A stretch of DNA of 64,000 nucleotides from Paenibacillus dendritiformis (GCF_015845845.1 NZ_LDIG01000151.1:87971-151970); one strand, 5' to 3'; numbered from the stretch's first letter, positions 41,557 to 51,486 are shown. Notes: a model not told the origin generated them from the sequence alone. Made by a program: numbers and translations.

Positions 41557-43035
41557 TTGGAAAAAGTGGACATCTTTAAGGACATTGCCGAGCGTACCGG
41601 CGGGGATATTTACCTCGGGGTCGTCGGTGCGGTCCGCACGGGGAAATCGACTTTTATCAAACGCTTTATGGAGACGGTCGTTCTTCCGAATATTACAAAT
41701 GAATCCGACCGCATTCGCGCCGTCGACGAACTGCCGCAGAGCGCTGCGGGCAAGACGATTATGACGACGGAGCCGAAGTTCGTGCCGAACAATGCGGTTC
41801 AGATTAAGGTGGCGGAAGGACTGGAAGTGAACGTCCGCCTCGTGGATTGCGTCGGTTACGCCGTGGAAGGCGCCAAAGGCTATGAAGACGAGAACGGGCC
41901 GCGGATGATCAATACGCCGTGGTTCGAGGATCCGATCCCGTTCCAGGAAGCGGCGGAGATCGGCACGCGGAAGGTCATTCAGGAGCATTCCACCCTCGGC
42001 GTCGTCGTCACGACCGACGGCTCGATTGCCGAGATTCCGCGCTATTCGTATGTCGACTCCGAAGAACGGGTCATTAACGAGCTGAAGGAAGTCGGCAAGC
42101 CGTTCGTGCTCGTCATCAACTCGACGCGTCCGAAGAGTGAAGAAACCGTTGCGCTGCGCAACGAGCTGCAGGAGAAATACGATATTCCGGTGATGGCTCT
42201 CAGCGTCGCGACGATGAGTGAAGATGACGTGATGGGCGTGCTGCGGGAAGTGCTGTACGAATTCCCGGTTCATGAAGTCAATGTCAATCTGCCGAGCTGG
42301 GTTATGGTCCTACATGACAACCATTGGCTGCGTACCAGCTATGAGAGCTCGGTTCGCGATACAGTCAAGGATATCCGCCGTCTGCGCGATGTCGACCGCG
42401 TCGTGCAGCAATTCATGGACTATGACTTTATCGCCCGCGCCGGACTTAGCGGGATGGATATGGGGCAAGGCGTTGCCGAAATCGACTTGTACGCGCCGGA
42501 TGAGCTCTATGATCAGATTTTGATGGAGGTCGTCGGCGTTGAAATACGGGGCAAGGATCATTTGCTCCAACTGATGCAGGAATTCTCCCATGCGAAGCGG
42601 GAATATGACCGGTTCGCCGATGCGCTGGAGATGGTGAAGACGACGGGCTACGGCATCGCGGCTCCGACCTTAACCGAGATGGCTCTTGACGAGCCGGAGC
42701 TTATCCGCCAAGGATCGCGCTTCGGGGTGCGGTTGAAGGCGACAGCCCCGTCCATTCATATGATCCGGGTCGATGTCGAATCCGAATTCGCGCCGATTAT
42801 CGGCACGGAGAAGCAGAGCGAGGAATTGATGCGCTATCTGATGCAGGACTTCGAGAACGACCCGACGAAGATCTGGGAATCCGATATTTTCGGCCGTTCC
42901 CTCCACTCCATTGTCAGGGAAGGCATCCAGGGCAAGATTGCGATGATGCCGGACAATGCCCGCTACAAGCTACAGGAGACGCTGGGCCGGATCATCAACG
43001 AAGGATCGGGCGGCCTGATTGCCATTATCCTGTGA
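41557..43035 (+). CDS. spoIVA: Stage IV sporulation protein A (coat basement ATPase)
   Basis: Cytoskeletal ATPase that polymerises on the outer forespore membrane and forms the base of the spore coat. The Walker A motif GAVRTGKST lies near residue 25. The 492-residue length is exactly family-like. The TTG start at 41557 follows GAGGAGGGG. The C-terminal segment ends in GGLIAIIL, the region needed for localisation through SpoVM. Made in the mother cell; the upstream sigma-E-like promoter fits that. Confidence 0.97.
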   Translation: MEKVDIFKDIAERTGGDIYLGVVGAVRTGKSTFIKRFMETVVLPNITNESDRIRAVDELPQSAAGKTIMTTEPKFVPNNAVQIKVAEGLEVNVRLVDCVGYAVEGAKGYEDENGPRMINTPWFEDPIPFQEAAEIGTRKVIQEHSTLGVVVTTDGSIAEIPRYSYVDSEERVINELKEVGKPFVLVINSTRPKSEETVALRNELQEKYDIPVMALSVATMSEDDVMGVLREVLYEFPVHEVNVNLPSWVMVLHDNHWLRTSYESSVRDTVKDIRRLRDVDRVVQQFMDYDFIARAGLSGMDMGQGVAEIDLYAPDELYDQILMEVVGVEIRGKDHLLQLMQEFSHAKREYDRFADALEMVKTTGYGIAAPTLTEMALDEPELIRQGSRFGVRLKATAPSIHMIRVDVESEFAPIIGTEKQSEELMRYLMQDFENDPTKIWESDIFGRSLHSIVREGIQGKIAMMPDNARYKLQETLGRIINEGSGGLIAIIL

Positions 43036-43061
43036 CGGAACATTCAGACCGGATACGGAGT

Positions 43062-43115
43062 AGCTCAGGCGCTCCTTGTTCTCTCGGGAACAGGGGGCGG
43101 ATTGAGCTTTTTTGT
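43062..43115 (+). terminator. Terminator after spoIVA
   Basis: AGCTCA (43062-43067) pairs with TGAGCT (43103-43108); inside, GTTC pairs with GAAC and neighbouring GC-rich bases. The hairpin ends in a T-run. Confidence 0.85.
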
Positions 43116-43147
43116 TTATTTCGCGGCGCGGCGCCGATTTTACCCCC

Positions 43148-43176
43148 TTGCATTTGTGATAGCGGTATATTACTAT
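43148..43176 (+). promoter_or_regulatory. Sigma-A promoter for hup
   Basis: TTGCAT (43148-43153) and TACTAT (43171-43176) are separated by 17 bases. A second TATAAA is seen at 43174-43179. Confidence 0.55.
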
Positions 43177-43312
43177 AAATTTGTTCCTCGACCATGAAAG
43201 ACGGCGGAGCCAAGCTGTATCTGACGTTTTTAGGGTTGATGATGTATATTTTCATAGGAAACAGTGAAAAAAAGGGATAACAGGACATATTTCATCGGGA
43301 GGTGAATTGAGA

Positions 43313-43585
43313 ATGAACAAATCCGAATTGATTACCGAGGTTGCAGAGTCCACGGAATTGTCCAAGAAAGACGTGACGAAAGTTGTAGACGCCGTCTTCG
43401 AAGCGATTTCCAACGCACTGCAGAACGGTGACAAGGTCCAATTGGTAGGCTTCGGCAACTTCGAAGTGCGCGAGCGCTCCGCCCGCAAAGGTCGGAACCC
43501 GCAAACGGGCGAAGAAATCGAAATTCCTGCGAGCAAGATCCCTGCGTTCAAACCGGGTAAAGCACTTAAAGACGGCATCAAATAA
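43313..43585 (+). CDS. hup: DNA-binding protein HU
   Basis: Small basic histone-like protein that bends and compacts DNA. The 90 residues have the dimer core and the flexible arm with [20 protein letters not shown], the HU signature. The ATG at 43313 follows CGGGAGGTG. It ends before a strong terminator, as expected for a highly expressed monocistronic gene. Corresponds to B. subtilis hbs, next to mtrB as there (folE is missing here). Confidence 0.97.
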   Translation: MNKSELITEVAESTELSKKDVTKVVDAVFEAISNALQNGDKVQLVGFGNFEVRERSARKGRNPQTGEEIEIPASKIPAFKPGKALKDGIK

Positions 43586-43631
43586 GTGAACTTACATACT
43601 CTAGTGACCATGGGGAACGCGAGCTCAGTGA

Positions 43632-43664
43632 AGCCGCGACGGGATTCCGTCGCGGCTTTCTCTT
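43632..43664 (+). terminator. Terminator after hup
   Basis: A perfect 11-bp stem, AGCCGCGACGG (43632-43642) with CCGTCGCGGCT (43647-43657), and a T-rich tail. Confidence 0.92.
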
Positions 43665-43720
43665 GTCCGGCAAGACGTTTCCATCGGTTCGAGACGGGCT
43701 ATGGGCAAGCGGCGCAACCG

Positions 43721-43729
43721 TGTTATAAT
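43721..43729 (+). promoter_or_regulatory. Extended -10 promoter for mtrB
   Basis: TGTTATAAT (43721-43729) is a full extended -10 element. No good -35 is found 17 bases upstream, which is common with extended -10 promoters. Confidence 0.5.
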
Positions 43730-43754
43730 AGCGAGAGAAGAGGAGGGAGTTCTG

Positions 43755-43976
43755 TTGGAGAACCAGACCGACTATATCGTGATCAAGGCGAAGGATCAAG
43801 GCGTTCAAGTATTCGGACTGACTCGGGGCCAAGATACCCGCTTCCATCATATCGAGAAGCTGGACAAGAATGAAGTGCTGATTGCGCAGTTCACCGAACA
43901 TACGTCTGCGGTCAAGGTGCGCGGCAAGGCCGTCATCCTGACGAAGCATGGCGAGGTGCATACCGATACGGATTAG
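43755..43976 (+). CDS. mtrB: Tryptophan RNA-binding attenuation protein TRAP
   Basis: Forms an 11-subunit ring that, with bound tryptophan, wraps RNA containing repeated GAG/UAG triplets and stops trp expression. The TTG at 43755 follows AGGAGGGAG and gives 73 residues (Bacillus 75). The sequence keeps the core GLTRG-DTRFHH, EKLDK and [15 protein letters not shown]. It therefore has the Lys/Lys/Arg set that binds RNA (K37, K56 and R58 in Bacillus numbering) and the Thr residues that contact tryptophan. A matching RNA target lies 11 kb downstream, before trpE. Flanked by an extended -10 promoter and a terminator. Confidence 0.97.
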   Translation: MENQTDYIVIKAKDQGVQVFGLTRGQDTRFHHIEKLDKNEVLIAQFTEHTSAVKVRGKAVILTKHGEVHTDTD

Positions 43977-43985
43977 GGCGAGCTG

Positions 43986-44013
43986 CTCCGCCATGCTGCG
44001 GGGCGGTTTTTTT
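43986..44013 (+). terminator. Terminator after mtrB
   Basis: CCGCC (43988-43992) pairs with GGCGG (44002-44006), with flanking G/C pairs, and seven T residues follow. Confidence 0.85.
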
Positions 44014-44177
44014 GCGGGGCCCGGCCAGGATGCCGCGGTTGGTCTGCTTCGGAAATGCAGTCATACCCGGCACAATTTCACTGTATGATGAGGTATGGAC
44101 ATACTCTTATGGGTCGAGACTGGAAATAGGGATTCACAGCGGATGTCTTCACCATGTACAGTAGGGGAGCGGGTATA

Positions 44178-44726
44178 ATGAACCGGGTTCAACGATGGCG
44201 GCCGGCCATGCTGACGGCGATGGCGACCGTCCTGCTGACGGCGGGGCTTGGCTGGCTGTCCGCCGCGCACCGCGCGGACGGGAACAAGCCGCAGGAGGCG
44301 GCGGCCGTAACGGCATCGCCGCAGACGGTCTCCGTCACCGATGCGCGGCTGGTCGACTATTTATCGGATATTCCGCTGCAGTTGAGACTGAGCCGGGCCG
44401 CATGGAACGGAGACGGGCTGACGATTGACATGAAGGTCGCCTCCACTATCGCGAGGCCGGATGCGATCTATCATGATATATACGAGATGCTGCAGCACAG
44501 CTTTACCCGAACGGACAACGTGAACCGGTTGCTGCTGCGGATCGTCATACAGGACGAGCGCTTGAAGAAAAATTATGTGCTGCTGTCGCTGGACGCGCGC
44601 AAGCAGGAAGCGACGCCGGAACGGTTGAAGGCAATCCGCGAGGGCGTCGTCGCGCCCGATACGGAACAGGCGCTTCGCTTTATTTATACGCCGCTCTGGG
44701 ATCGGACTTTTCCCGGAGACAGATAG
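44178..44726 (+). CDS. Hypothetical exported protein
   Basis: A 182-residue protein with a basic start and a hydrophobic segment (about 9-28) that could be a signal peptide or anchor, followed by a soluble part without recognisable motifs. The ATG at 44178 follows TAGGGGAGCG. It lies between mtrB and hepS, where B. subtilis has no counterpart known to me. Function unknown. Confidence 0.65.
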   Translation: MNRVQRWRPAMLTAMATVLLTAGLGWLSAAHRADGNKPQEAAAVTASPQTVSVTDARLVDYLSDIPLQLRLSRAAWNGDGLTIDMKVASTIARPDAIYHDIYEMLQHSFTRTDNVNRLLLRIVIQDERLKKNYVLLSLDARKQEATPERLKAIREGVVAPDTEQALRFIYTPLWDRTFPGDR

Positions 44727-44850
44727 AAGGCATGTCTGGCCCGACGGGGCAGCAAGAAAATATGCCCGTTCATATGGAACCTATGATATAATGATTTAGA
44801 TTGCGACATCCCGCCAGGATGACTAACCGCTTATTGTCGGAGGACTCATA

Positions 44851-45720
44851 ATGGAAGTAAACCACATTTCGCAATTGGCAAAACGGTACGTAGAACATGA
44901 CATGATACAGGCGTACACTGACCTGCCTGCGTTCCCACACACGCGGGTGGAGCTGATGTTCGCCTTTTTAAACCGCAGCAAGAAGGGTGCGGAGCACAGC
45001 GAACTCATTTCGCTGGTGACTTCGCTCGTGCAAGTGGGCCTCGATACCCACGACTTGATTGAAATGGCGACCAAGGATGAGAGCGATCGCAATCTGCGTT
45101 CCCGTCAGCTCAAGGTGCTGGCGGGCGATTATTTCAGCAGCCGCTTCTATCATCTGCTCGCCCATGCGGGTCAGATCGATGCAATCCGGGCGCTGAGCCA
45201 GGCGGTATGCACCGTCAATCAGCTCAAGGTGGCGACGCTCGAGAAGATGAAGCAGTGGGCGATGACGGCGGAGGAATATTTGCGCGCGTGCGTCTCTCTG
45301 CGCAAGACGCTGTTCCAGTCTTTCAACCATCGCATGGCTGCCCAGGACGTAGGTTTATGGGAGCAGCTTCTCGACCAGGTCGCCGAACTGGAAGTGATGA
45401 AGCAGGAAGAGGAACGCTCCGAGCAGTTCCAGCGCTTCGAAGGCAGTTGGTCTTATTGGCATGTATGGCAGCAAGGCACGGAAGAAGAGAGAAGGAAGAT
45501 GAAGCAGCGCGCCTACGACACCGCGTTCTGGAGCGCGATGATGGCGAAGTATGAAGTGAGACAGCAGCTGGCGTACCAGATTCGGGTCATTCAGGACAAG
45601 CTGCAGACCATTACGTCCGCGATGTCGCTGGACGCCGTGACGACAGGACGGGTCGTCCAATTGCTCAGCCCGCTCGTGCTGCCGTCTTCTCCGACCAATG
45701 CTGCGGCTCAACGCAGTTAA
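44851..45720 (+). CDS. hepS: Heptaprenyl diphosphate synthase component 1
   Basis: Small regulatory subunit of the two-component heptaprenyl diphosphate synthase that makes the C35 side chain of menaquinone-7. The 289 residues are mostly helical and lack DDxxD motifs, as expected; catalysis is by HepT. The start at 44851 follows GTCGGAGG. A TGATATAAT extended -10 element lies at 44784-44792. The gene heads the hepS-menG-ubiA-ubiX-mqnA-hepT cluster. Confidence 0.9.
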   Translation: MEVNHISQLAKRYVEHDMIQAYTDLPAFPHTRVELMFAFLNRSKKGAEHSELISLVTSLVQVGLDTHDLIEMATKDESDRNLRSRQLKVLAGDYFSSRFYHLLAHAGQIDAIRALSQAVCTVNQLKVATLEKMKQWAMTAEEYLRACVSLRKTLFQSFNHRMAAQDVGLWEQLLDQVAELEVMKQEEERSEQFQRFEGSWSYWHVWQQGTEEERRKMKQRAYDTAFWSAMMAKYEVRQQLAYQIRVIQDKLQTITSAMSLDAVTTGRVVQLLSPLVLPSSPTNAAAQRS

Positions 45721-45746
45721 CATACCGGATTGAGGTGAAGGGCAAG

Positions 45747-46496
45747 GTGACGCATAACATGGAGACTCACTCGCCAAAAACGGGGAAGTCCAAAGAAGAA
45801 TATGTGCATGATGTGTTCGAGAACATTGCTCATAAATACGATGTCATGAACGATATTATGAGCTTCCGGCGTCATAAAGCGTGGCGGAATTATACGATGC
45901 GCCGGATGAATGTTCAGCCCGGGGAGACCGCGCTCGACCTGTGCTGCGGGACATGCGACTGGACGATCCAGCTCGCGCAGGCAAGCCGCACGGGACAGAT
46001 GATCGGTCTGGACTTCAGTCCGAAGATGCTGTCCGTCGGGCAGCGCAAGATAGAAAAATTGGGCTTGCAGCATCAGATCCGGCTTGTCGAAGGCAATGCG
46101 ATGGATCTCCCGTTCCCGGATAACAGCTTCGACTACGTGACGATCGGATTCGGACTCCGCAACGTCCCCGACTATGATCAAGTGATTCGGGAGATGCGGA
46201 GAGTCGTCAAGCCCGGAGGGCGGGTCGTCTGCCTGGAACTGAGCAAGCCGACCTGGCAGCCGTTCAAAGGGCTGTACTATTTTTATTTCGAACGGCTCCT
46301 TCCGCTGCTGGGGAAATGGATTGCCAAGCGCTACGAGCAGTACAAATGGCTGCCGGAATCCCTGGCTGCGTTCCCGGGCCGCCAGGAACTGGCCGACATG
46401 TTCCGCGCCGCCGGCCTGGAGCAGGTGGAAGCGAAGGCGCTGACCGGAGGAATTGCCGCGCTGCACATCGGCACGAAGGGGAATGGACATGTTTAA
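45747..46496 (+). CDS. menG: Demethylmenaquinone methyltransferase
   Basis: SAM-dependent C-methylation of demethylmenaquinone, the last step of menaquinone synthesis. UbiE/MenG marks are [27 protein letters not shown] (SAM motif), GLDFSPKML and [16 protein letters not shown] sequence. The GTG at 45747 is preferred, after GAGGTGAAGGG; ATG 45759 is possible. The product is about 249 residues. Its end overlaps the ubiA start by 8 bases. It serves both the classical and the futalosine route. Confidence 0.94.
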   Translation: MTHNMETHSPKTGKSKEEYVHDVFENIAHKYDVMNDIMSFRRHKAWRNYTMRRMNVQPGETALDLCCGTCDWTIQLAQASRTGQMIGLDFSPKMLSVGQRKIEKLGLQHQIRLVEGNAMDLPFPDNSFDYVTIGFGLRNVPDYDQVIREMRRVVKPGGRVVCLELSKPTWQPFKGLYYFYFERLLPLLGKWIAKRYEQYKWLPESLAAFPGRQELADMFRAAGLEQVEAKALTGGIAALHIGTKGNGHV

Positions 46497-47361
46497 AAAA
46501 GTGCGTATTTTCCTGGAAATGATAAAAATCGAACATACGTTATTCGCGCTTCCGTTTGCGTTCATGGGTGCCATCCTCGGTTCCATGGTCATGGATAACC
46601 GCTTCCCAACGCTGGCCGAATGGGGATGGATTCTGATGGCCATGGTCGGAGCGCGAAGCGCGGCGATGGCCTTGAACCGGCTCATTGATGCCGCCATCGA
46701 CGCCAAAAATCCGCGCACGGCCAACCGCGCCATTCCGGCCGGCCTGCTCAAGGCAGGCGAAGTGATATTATTCACGGCCGTATCGTTCGGGCTGCTGTTC
46801 TGGGCAGCCGCCAATTTGCAGCCGCTGGCTGTTTATTTATTGCCTATTGCCGTCTTTATGCTTGTCTTTTATTCCTTCACGAAGCGGTTTACATGGCTGT
46901 GCCACTTTATTCTTGGCTTGACGATCGCGCTCGCTCCGCTAGGGGGCTGGGTTGCGGTCACGAATGAGGTGAACTGGACTTCTATTATTTTTTATTTGAC
47001 GGTGGCTTGCTGGACGACGGGCTTTGATGTCATCTATGCTTGCCAGGATTACGAATTCGATCGCAAGGAAGGCTTGAAATCGATTCCCGCCCGGTTCGGC
47101 ATTGCGAAGGCATTGTGGATAGCGCGCGGGTTTCACATTGTGACCGCGATCGGCTTCCTTCTGCTGATGTTCGTCACGCAATTGAGCTGGTGGTATATTA
47201 TCGGAACTATCATCGCTTCCGGCTTGCTCATTTATGAGCATATGCTGGTCAAGCCATATGATCTGAGCCGGACGAACACCGCATTCTTCACGCTGAACGG
47301 CATTTTGAGCATTGTCGTATTCGCCTTCACTTTGCTGGATCTGGTGGTGCTGGGCTCATGA
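46489..47361 (+). CDS. UbiA-family prenyltransferase, probable futalosine-pathway MqnP
   Basis: Integral membrane prenyltransferase of 290 residues with eight or more hydrophobic segments. The first Asp-rich motif is [18 protein letters not shown] and the second is [14 protein letters not shown], so both Mg-diphosphate sites look intact. The start at 46489 has CGAAGGGG 8 bases upstream. It overlaps ubiX (ATGA). Beside ubiX and mqnA it most likely prenylates dihydroxy-naphthoate precursors in the futalosine route (MqnP), not 4-hydroxybenzoate; the substrate is inferred from context. Confidence 0.88.
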   Translation: MFKKVRIFLEMIKIEHTLFALPFAFMGAILGSMVMDNRFPTLAEWGWILMAMVGARSAAMALNRLIDAAIDAKNPRTANRAIPAGLLKAGEVILFTAVSFGLLFWAAANLQPLAVYLLPIAVFMLVFYSFTKRFTWLCHFILGLTIALAPLGGWVAVTNEVNWTSIIFYLTVACWTTGFDVIYACQDYEFDRKEGLKSIPARFGIAKALWIARGFHIVTAIGFLLLMFVTQLSWWYIIGTIIASGLLIYEHMLVKPYDLSRTNTAFFTLNGILSIVVFAFTLLDLVVLGS

Positions 47362-47987
47362 CAGCGGCGAACAAACGTTATGTCGTAGGCATTACCGGGG
47401 CGAGCGGAGCGATATACGGCATCCGGCTCGCGGAATGCCTGCTGGAAGCCGGCTGCATCGTGCATTTGCTCGTCTCGGATGCCGGTTGGCGGGTGCTCAA
47501 GGAAGAATTGGGTTGGGAAGTCGCCCGGCGCCAGGAGGCCATCGAGCGGGCGTTCGGCGAGCAAGCCGGCCGCATCGTGTACCATCCGATCCAGGATATC
47601 GGGGCCAGCATCGCTAGCGGCTCATACCGTGTCCAAGGCATGATCATCATGCCTTGCTCCATGGGGACGCTGTCATCCTTGGCTCACGGATCCTCGGACA
47701 ACTTGATGGGACGGGCTGCCGACGTGATGATGAAGGAAGGGCGCCCGCTCATCGTCGTGCCGCGCGAGACGCCGATGCATGCGATCCATCTGGAAAATAT
47801 GCTCAAGCTCGCTCATATGGGCGTGCGCATCGTGCCGGCGATGCCGGCGTTCTATTATCATCCGAAGACGTTGGACGACATCGTGAACTTCCTGGTCGGA
47901 AAGGTGCTGGACACGCTCGATATCGAGCATCAATTGTTTAGAAGGTGGGGGGAACCTGATGGTACTGCAGCAAGACACGAACAATAA
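47358..47987 (+). CDS. ubiX: Flavin prenyltransferase UbiX
   Basis: Makes prenylated FMN, the cofactor of UbiD-type decarboxylases. The GITGASGAIYG motif (FMN-binding) and the conserved CSMGTLSSLAHG segment are intact, as is PRETPMHAIHLENM. The 209-residue length is family-like. It starts at the ubiA stop (ATGA) and overlaps mqnA by 29 bases. In the futalosine pathway its product activates a UbiD-like decarboxylase (MqnM), whose gene is not in this window. Confidence 0.94.
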   Translation: MTAANKRYVVGITGASGAIYGIRLAECLLEAGCIVHLLVSDAGWRVLKEELGWEVARRQEAIERAFGEQAGRIVYHPIQDIGASIASGSYRVQGMIIMPCSMGTLSSLAHGSSDNLMGRAADVMMKEGRPLIVVPRETPMHAIHLENMLKLAHMGVRIVPAMPAFYYHPKTLDDIVNFLVGKVLDTLDIEHQLFRRWGEPDGTAARHEQ

Positions 47988-48828
47988 CCCGTCCCATATT
48001 CGCATCGGCCGCATCGACTATACGAACGTATGGCCGATCTTTTATCATTTTCAGCCGAAGAATACCCGGGCCGTATTGGACATGATTCCGGCGGTCCCTG
48101 CCGGGCTGAATCAAGCGATGCGTGAAGGCAGGATTGATATGGGTCCGATTTCGGCGTTTGCTTACGGCATTTCCTCCGAGCAATATACGCTGTTCCCGAA
48201 TTTGTCGGTGAGCGCGCACGGCCGCGTCAATTCCATTTTTCTTTTTTTAAAGAAGCCGCTGGAGGAAGCGCTCCGGGGCAAGATCGCGTTGACGACAACA
48301 TCGGCCACGTCGACCAATCTGTTCAAAATTATCGCCGCGAAGTTCTACCGTGCGCATCCGGAATACATTCCGATGGATCCGGATCTGGACGCGATGATGG
48401 CTGAAGCGGACGGCGCCGTTCTGATCGGCGATCACGCCATCCGGGCCTCTTGGAATAACCCTGGTTATGAAGTGATCGATCTCGGCGAGCTGTGGCGCCA
48501 ATGGACCGGGCATTGGATGACCTTCGCCGTATGGGCGGTCAACCGGGACGTCATCCGCCAGCATGGCGACGATATCAAAATCATTATGGACGCGTTCGAA
48601 GCCAGCAAGCGGAAGAGCCTGCTCGATCCGCGCCCGCTGGCGCAGGAGGCCGTACGCACGATCGGCGGCACGGTCGACTATTGGATGGATTATTTTACCA
48701 ATTTGAATTACGATTTCGATCGTCCGCAGCAGGAAGGGCTTCAACGCTATTTCCAATACGCGTACGAGTTAGGACTTATTGATCATGAAGTTCGGCTTGA
48801 ACTCTGGTCGGAAAATACGGTTGGTTAG
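47959..48828 (+). CDS. mqnA: Chorismate dehydratase MqnA
   Basis: Entry enzyme of the futalosine menaquinone pathway: dehydrates chorismate to 3-enolpyruvylbenzoate. The 289 residues have the periplasmic-binding-protein-like fold with RIGRIDYTNVWPIFYHF at the N-terminus and GPISAFAYGISS and FAVWAVNR further on, all characteristic of MqnA. The ATG at 47959 follows GGTGGGGGGAAC. It lies between ubiX and hepT in a cluster that in B. subtilis has only hepS, menH and hepT. MqnB, C and D were not seen here. Confidence 0.93.
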   Translation: MVLQQDTNNNPSHIRIGRIDYTNVWPIFYHFQPKNTRAVLDMIPAVPAGLNQAMREGRIDMGPISAFAYGISSEQYTLFPNLSVSAHGRVNSIFLFLKKPLEEALRGKIALTTTSATSTNLFKIIAAKFYRAHPEYIPMDPDLDAMMAEADGAVLIGDHAIRASWNNPGYEVIDLGELWRQWTGHWMTFAVWAVNRDVIRQHGDDIKIIMDAFEASKRKSLLDPRPLAQEAVRTIGGTVDYWMDYFTNLNYDFDRPQQEGLQRYFQYAYELGLIDHEVRLELWSENTVG

Positions 48829-48836
48829 GTGAAGGC

Positions 48837-49811
48837 ATGAAATTGTGGGACATTTACGCGACAATGAAGCAGGATGTATCGTATATCGAGGAGCAGCTGG
48901 AACGATCGATCGCAAACGATCTCCGGACGCTGAATGACGCTTCGCTGCAGCTGCTCAAGGCAGGGGGCAAGCGCATCCGCCCGGTCTTCGTTCTCTTGGC
49001 CGGCAAATTCGGGACCTATGATCTGGAGAGACTCAAATACGTAGCCGTCCCTCTGGAGCTGATTCATATGGCTTCGCTCGTTCACGACGACGTCATCGAC
49101 GATGCCGATACGCGGCGGGGACAGCTCACCGTCAAGGCCAAATGGGATAACCGGGTTGCCATGTATACCGGAGACTACATCTATGGGCAGGCGCTGGTGC
49201 TGGCCACCGAGCTGCAGGACCCGCAAATTCACCGGATCCTGTCGAAAGCGATGGTTCAAATGTGCATCGGGGAGATGGAACAGATTCGGGATTTCTTCAA
49301 TACCTCCCAATCCGAGCGGCAGTACCTGCTGCGAATCCGCCGCAAGACCGCGCTTCTGATCGCGATCAGCTGCCAACTGGGAGCTATCGCTTCCGGGGCA
49401 TCGGCCGCCATCGGGCGCCAGTTATACCGCTTCGGCTACAATGTCGGGATGGCGTTCCAGATTCGCGATGACGTGCTTGATTTGACCGGCACCGAAGCGC
49501 AATTGGGGAAGCCTCCGGGCAATGACATCCGGCAGGGCAATTTGACGCTGCCTGTCATTTATGCGTTGGAAGAGACCGGACGGCGGCAGGCGCTGCTCCG
49601 GGATATTGAACGCATCCGGTGCATGAACGGAAATACGGATGTGTCTTCGATCTTACATATGATACGGGAGAGCTCGGGGATCCGGCGCGCGGAACAGCTC
49701 GCCGAACGCTATATCAGCAAAGCTGTTCATGCCCTGGAGCAGCTGCCTGATATCCGCGCGCGCAAAAACCTGCGGGATATCGCCTATTTTATTGCCAATC
49801 GATCCCATTAA
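48837..49811 (+). CDS. hepT: Heptaprenyl diphosphate synthase component 2
   Basis: Catalytic subunit that elongates farnesyl to heptaprenyl diphosphate. The two aspartate-rich motifs are HDDVIDDADTRRG (first) and FQIRDDVLDLTG (second), both complete, in 324 residues. It starts 8 bases after the mqnA stop. It works with HepS, encoded 3 kb upstream, and supplies the side chain used by the UbiA-family enzyme. Confidence 0.95.
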   Translation: MKLWDIYATMKQDVSYIEEQLERSIANDLRTLNDASLQLLKAGGKRIRPVFVLLAGKFGTYDLERLKYVAVPLELIHMASLVHDDVIDDADTRRGQLTVKAKWDNRVAMYTGDYIYGQALVLATELQDPQIHRILSKAMVQMCIGEMEQIRDFFNTSQSERQYLLRIRRKTALLIAISCQLGAIASGASAAIGRQLYRFGYNVGMAFQIRDDVLDLTGTEAQLGKPPGNDIRQGNLTLPVIYALEETGRRQALLRDIERIRCMNGNTDVSSILHMIRESSGIRRAEQLAERYISKAVHALEQLPDIRARKNLRDIAYFIANRSH

Positions 49812-49859
49812 TCCGGATATAAAAAGTCAAGGTGCGAAATGATGAAATATTTGGTATAC

Positions 49860-49887
49860 TTGGTTCGCTGGACTACTTTCATAATAA
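49860..49887 (+). promoter_or_regulatory. Possible promoter for ndk
   Basis: TTGGTT (49860-49865) and TAATAA (49882-49887) are 16 bases apart, just before the ndk ribosome site. Confidence 0.35.
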
Positions 49888-49903
49888 ATTGAGGAGTGAA
49901 CCT

Positions 49904-50347
49904 ATGGAACGCACATTCATCATGGTCAAACCTGACGGCGTGCAAAGAGGACTCATCGGGGAAATCGTAAGCCGCTTTGAACGCAAAGGATGGAAGCTTG
50001 TATCCGGGAAATTAATGATGATTACGCGCGAACAAGCGGAACGCCATTATGCAGAGCATGCAGAAAAGCCGTTTTTTGGCGAATTGGTTGATTTCATTAC
50101 CTCCGGTCCCGTGTTCGCCATGATCTGGGAAGGTGATGAGATTATCAGCTTGTCGCGCTTGATGATTGGCAAGACGAAGGTAGGAGAGGCGCAGCCGGGA
50201 ACGATTCGCGGCGACTATGCGTCCCACACCCCGCTCAATCTGGTGCACGGTTCCGATTCGCAAGAAAGCGCTGCCAGAGAAATTGCGAATCTGTTCGCCG
50301 ACAGCGACATTCTCAGCTATGATCGCGCGGTAGAGAGCTGGATCTGA
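49904..50347 (+). CDS. ndk: Nucleoside diphosphate kinase
   Basis: Transfers the gamma phosphate between nucleoside di- and triphosphates. The ATG at 49904 follows TGAGGAGTG. The 147 residues contain [13 protein letters not shown] near the start and the active-site His in NLVHGSDS. Position between hepT and cheR is as in B. subtilis. A terminator follows. Confidence 0.97.
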   Translation: MERTFIMVKPDGVQRGLIGEIVSRFERKGWKLVSGKLMMITREQAERHYAEHAEKPFFGELVDFITSGPVFAMIWEGDEIISLSRLMIGKTKVGEAQPGTIRGDYASHTPLNLVHGSDSQESAAREIANLFADSDILSYDRAVESWI

Positions 50348-50430
50348 TCATAGCCCGCAATTGGAAGGTTCTCCTGCATTACCGGCCTAATAATTGTTGA
50401 AAGAGCTTACATAAAGCAGGAAAAACATCG

Positions 50431-50469
50431 GAACACGGCGAATAGGAAACTGTTCAGCCGTGTTCTTTG
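50431..50469 (+). terminator. Terminator between ndk and cheR
   Basis: A perfect 9-bp pair, GAACACGGC (50431-50439) with GCCGTGTTC (50457-50465), and a short T tail. Confidence 0.8.
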
Positions 50470-50512
50470 CTGTTGTGAAGAACGGCTCCCATGATGAAGT
50501 GGTGGAGAGTGA

Positions 50513-51397
50513 ATGATGATGCATGAATCGAAGCGGCAGCCTGCCCTATCGTCCTATCCTTTCGGTCAAGCGACAGCCGAAAGCGGAGCCTCTTCCGCAG
50601 CTGCGGGACATGAGGATGAGGATTACCGGCATTTCGTGACGGAGATCAAGCGCCTGACAGGCATTGATCTGCTGCAGTACAAGGAAGCGCAAATGAAGCG
50701 GCGGTTGACGACGCTGCGCATGAAGAACGGGTACACGACCTTTCGCAGTTTTTTCGAAGCGATCCGGCAGAACCCGGGCTTGCTGGATGAATTTTTGGAC
50801 CGGATGACGATTAATGTCTCCGAATTCTGGCGCAATCCGAACCGGTGGGTCACGCTGAGAGACAGCGTGCTGCCGGCGTTGGCGGCCAATACGAAGCAAC
50901 TGCGCTGCTGGAGCGCGGCCTGCTCTACCGGAGAGGAACCGTACACCCTGGCCATGATATTAAATGAGTCGGGCCTGCTGCAGCGCACTCAGATTACCGC
51001 TTCCGATATTGACGAGAACGTCTTGATGAAGGCGAAGGAAGCGTGCTACGTGGAGCGCTCGCTCAAGGATGTGCCGGATCTGTACCGGCAGAAATATTTT
51101 CAACAGACGCCGGAAGGGTACCGGGTTGTCGAGTCGTTGAAGAGCGCGATTCGGTTCCGCAAGCAAAATCTGCTCGATGACGCGTTCGACACCTCGCATG
51201 ACCTGATCATTTGCCGCAATGTCATGATTTATTTCACGGAGGAAGCCAAGTTCCAACTGTACCGCAAATTCGCCGATGCGCTAAAACCGGGCGGAGTTCT
51301 ATTTGTGGGAAGCACGGAGCAGATTTTCAATCCGGGCCAATACGGACTGGAGACGATAGAGACGTTCTTTTACCGGAAAATGGCATCTAGCGTATAA
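50513..51397 (+). CDS. cheR: Chemotaxis methyltransferase CheR
   Basis: SAM-dependent methylation of glutamates on chemoreceptors. An N-terminal helical domain precedes the methyltransferase fold. The SAM motif is SAACSTGEEPYTLAM; CRNVMIYF and KPGGVLFVGSTEQIF are CheR marks. There are 294 residues. Three ATGs in a row (50513, 50516, 50519) are possible starts after GGTGGAGAG. An orphan among metabolic genes, but that is also its position in B. subtilis. Confidence 0.93.
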   Translation: MMMHESKRQPALSSYPFGQATAESGASSAAAGHEDEDYRHFVTEIKRLTGIDLLQYKEAQMKRRLTTLRMKNGYTTFRSFFEAIRQNPGLLDEFLDRMTINVSEFWRNPNRWVTLRDSVLPALAANTKQLRCWSAACSTGEEPYTLAMILNESGLLQRTQITASDIDENVLMKAKEACYVERSLKDVPDLYRQKYFQQTPEGYRVVESLKSAIRFRKQNLLDDAFDTSHDLIICRNVMIYFTEEAKFQLYRKFADALKPGGVLFVGSTEQIFNPGQYGLETIETFFYRKMASSV

Positions 51398-51486
51398 TCC
51401 GTATCCCTTCTTCCGATACTAGACTAACGTAGACGGTATGAGCATCCTCCAGGATGACTACGAGGACGGAGGGACGATTAACGATC

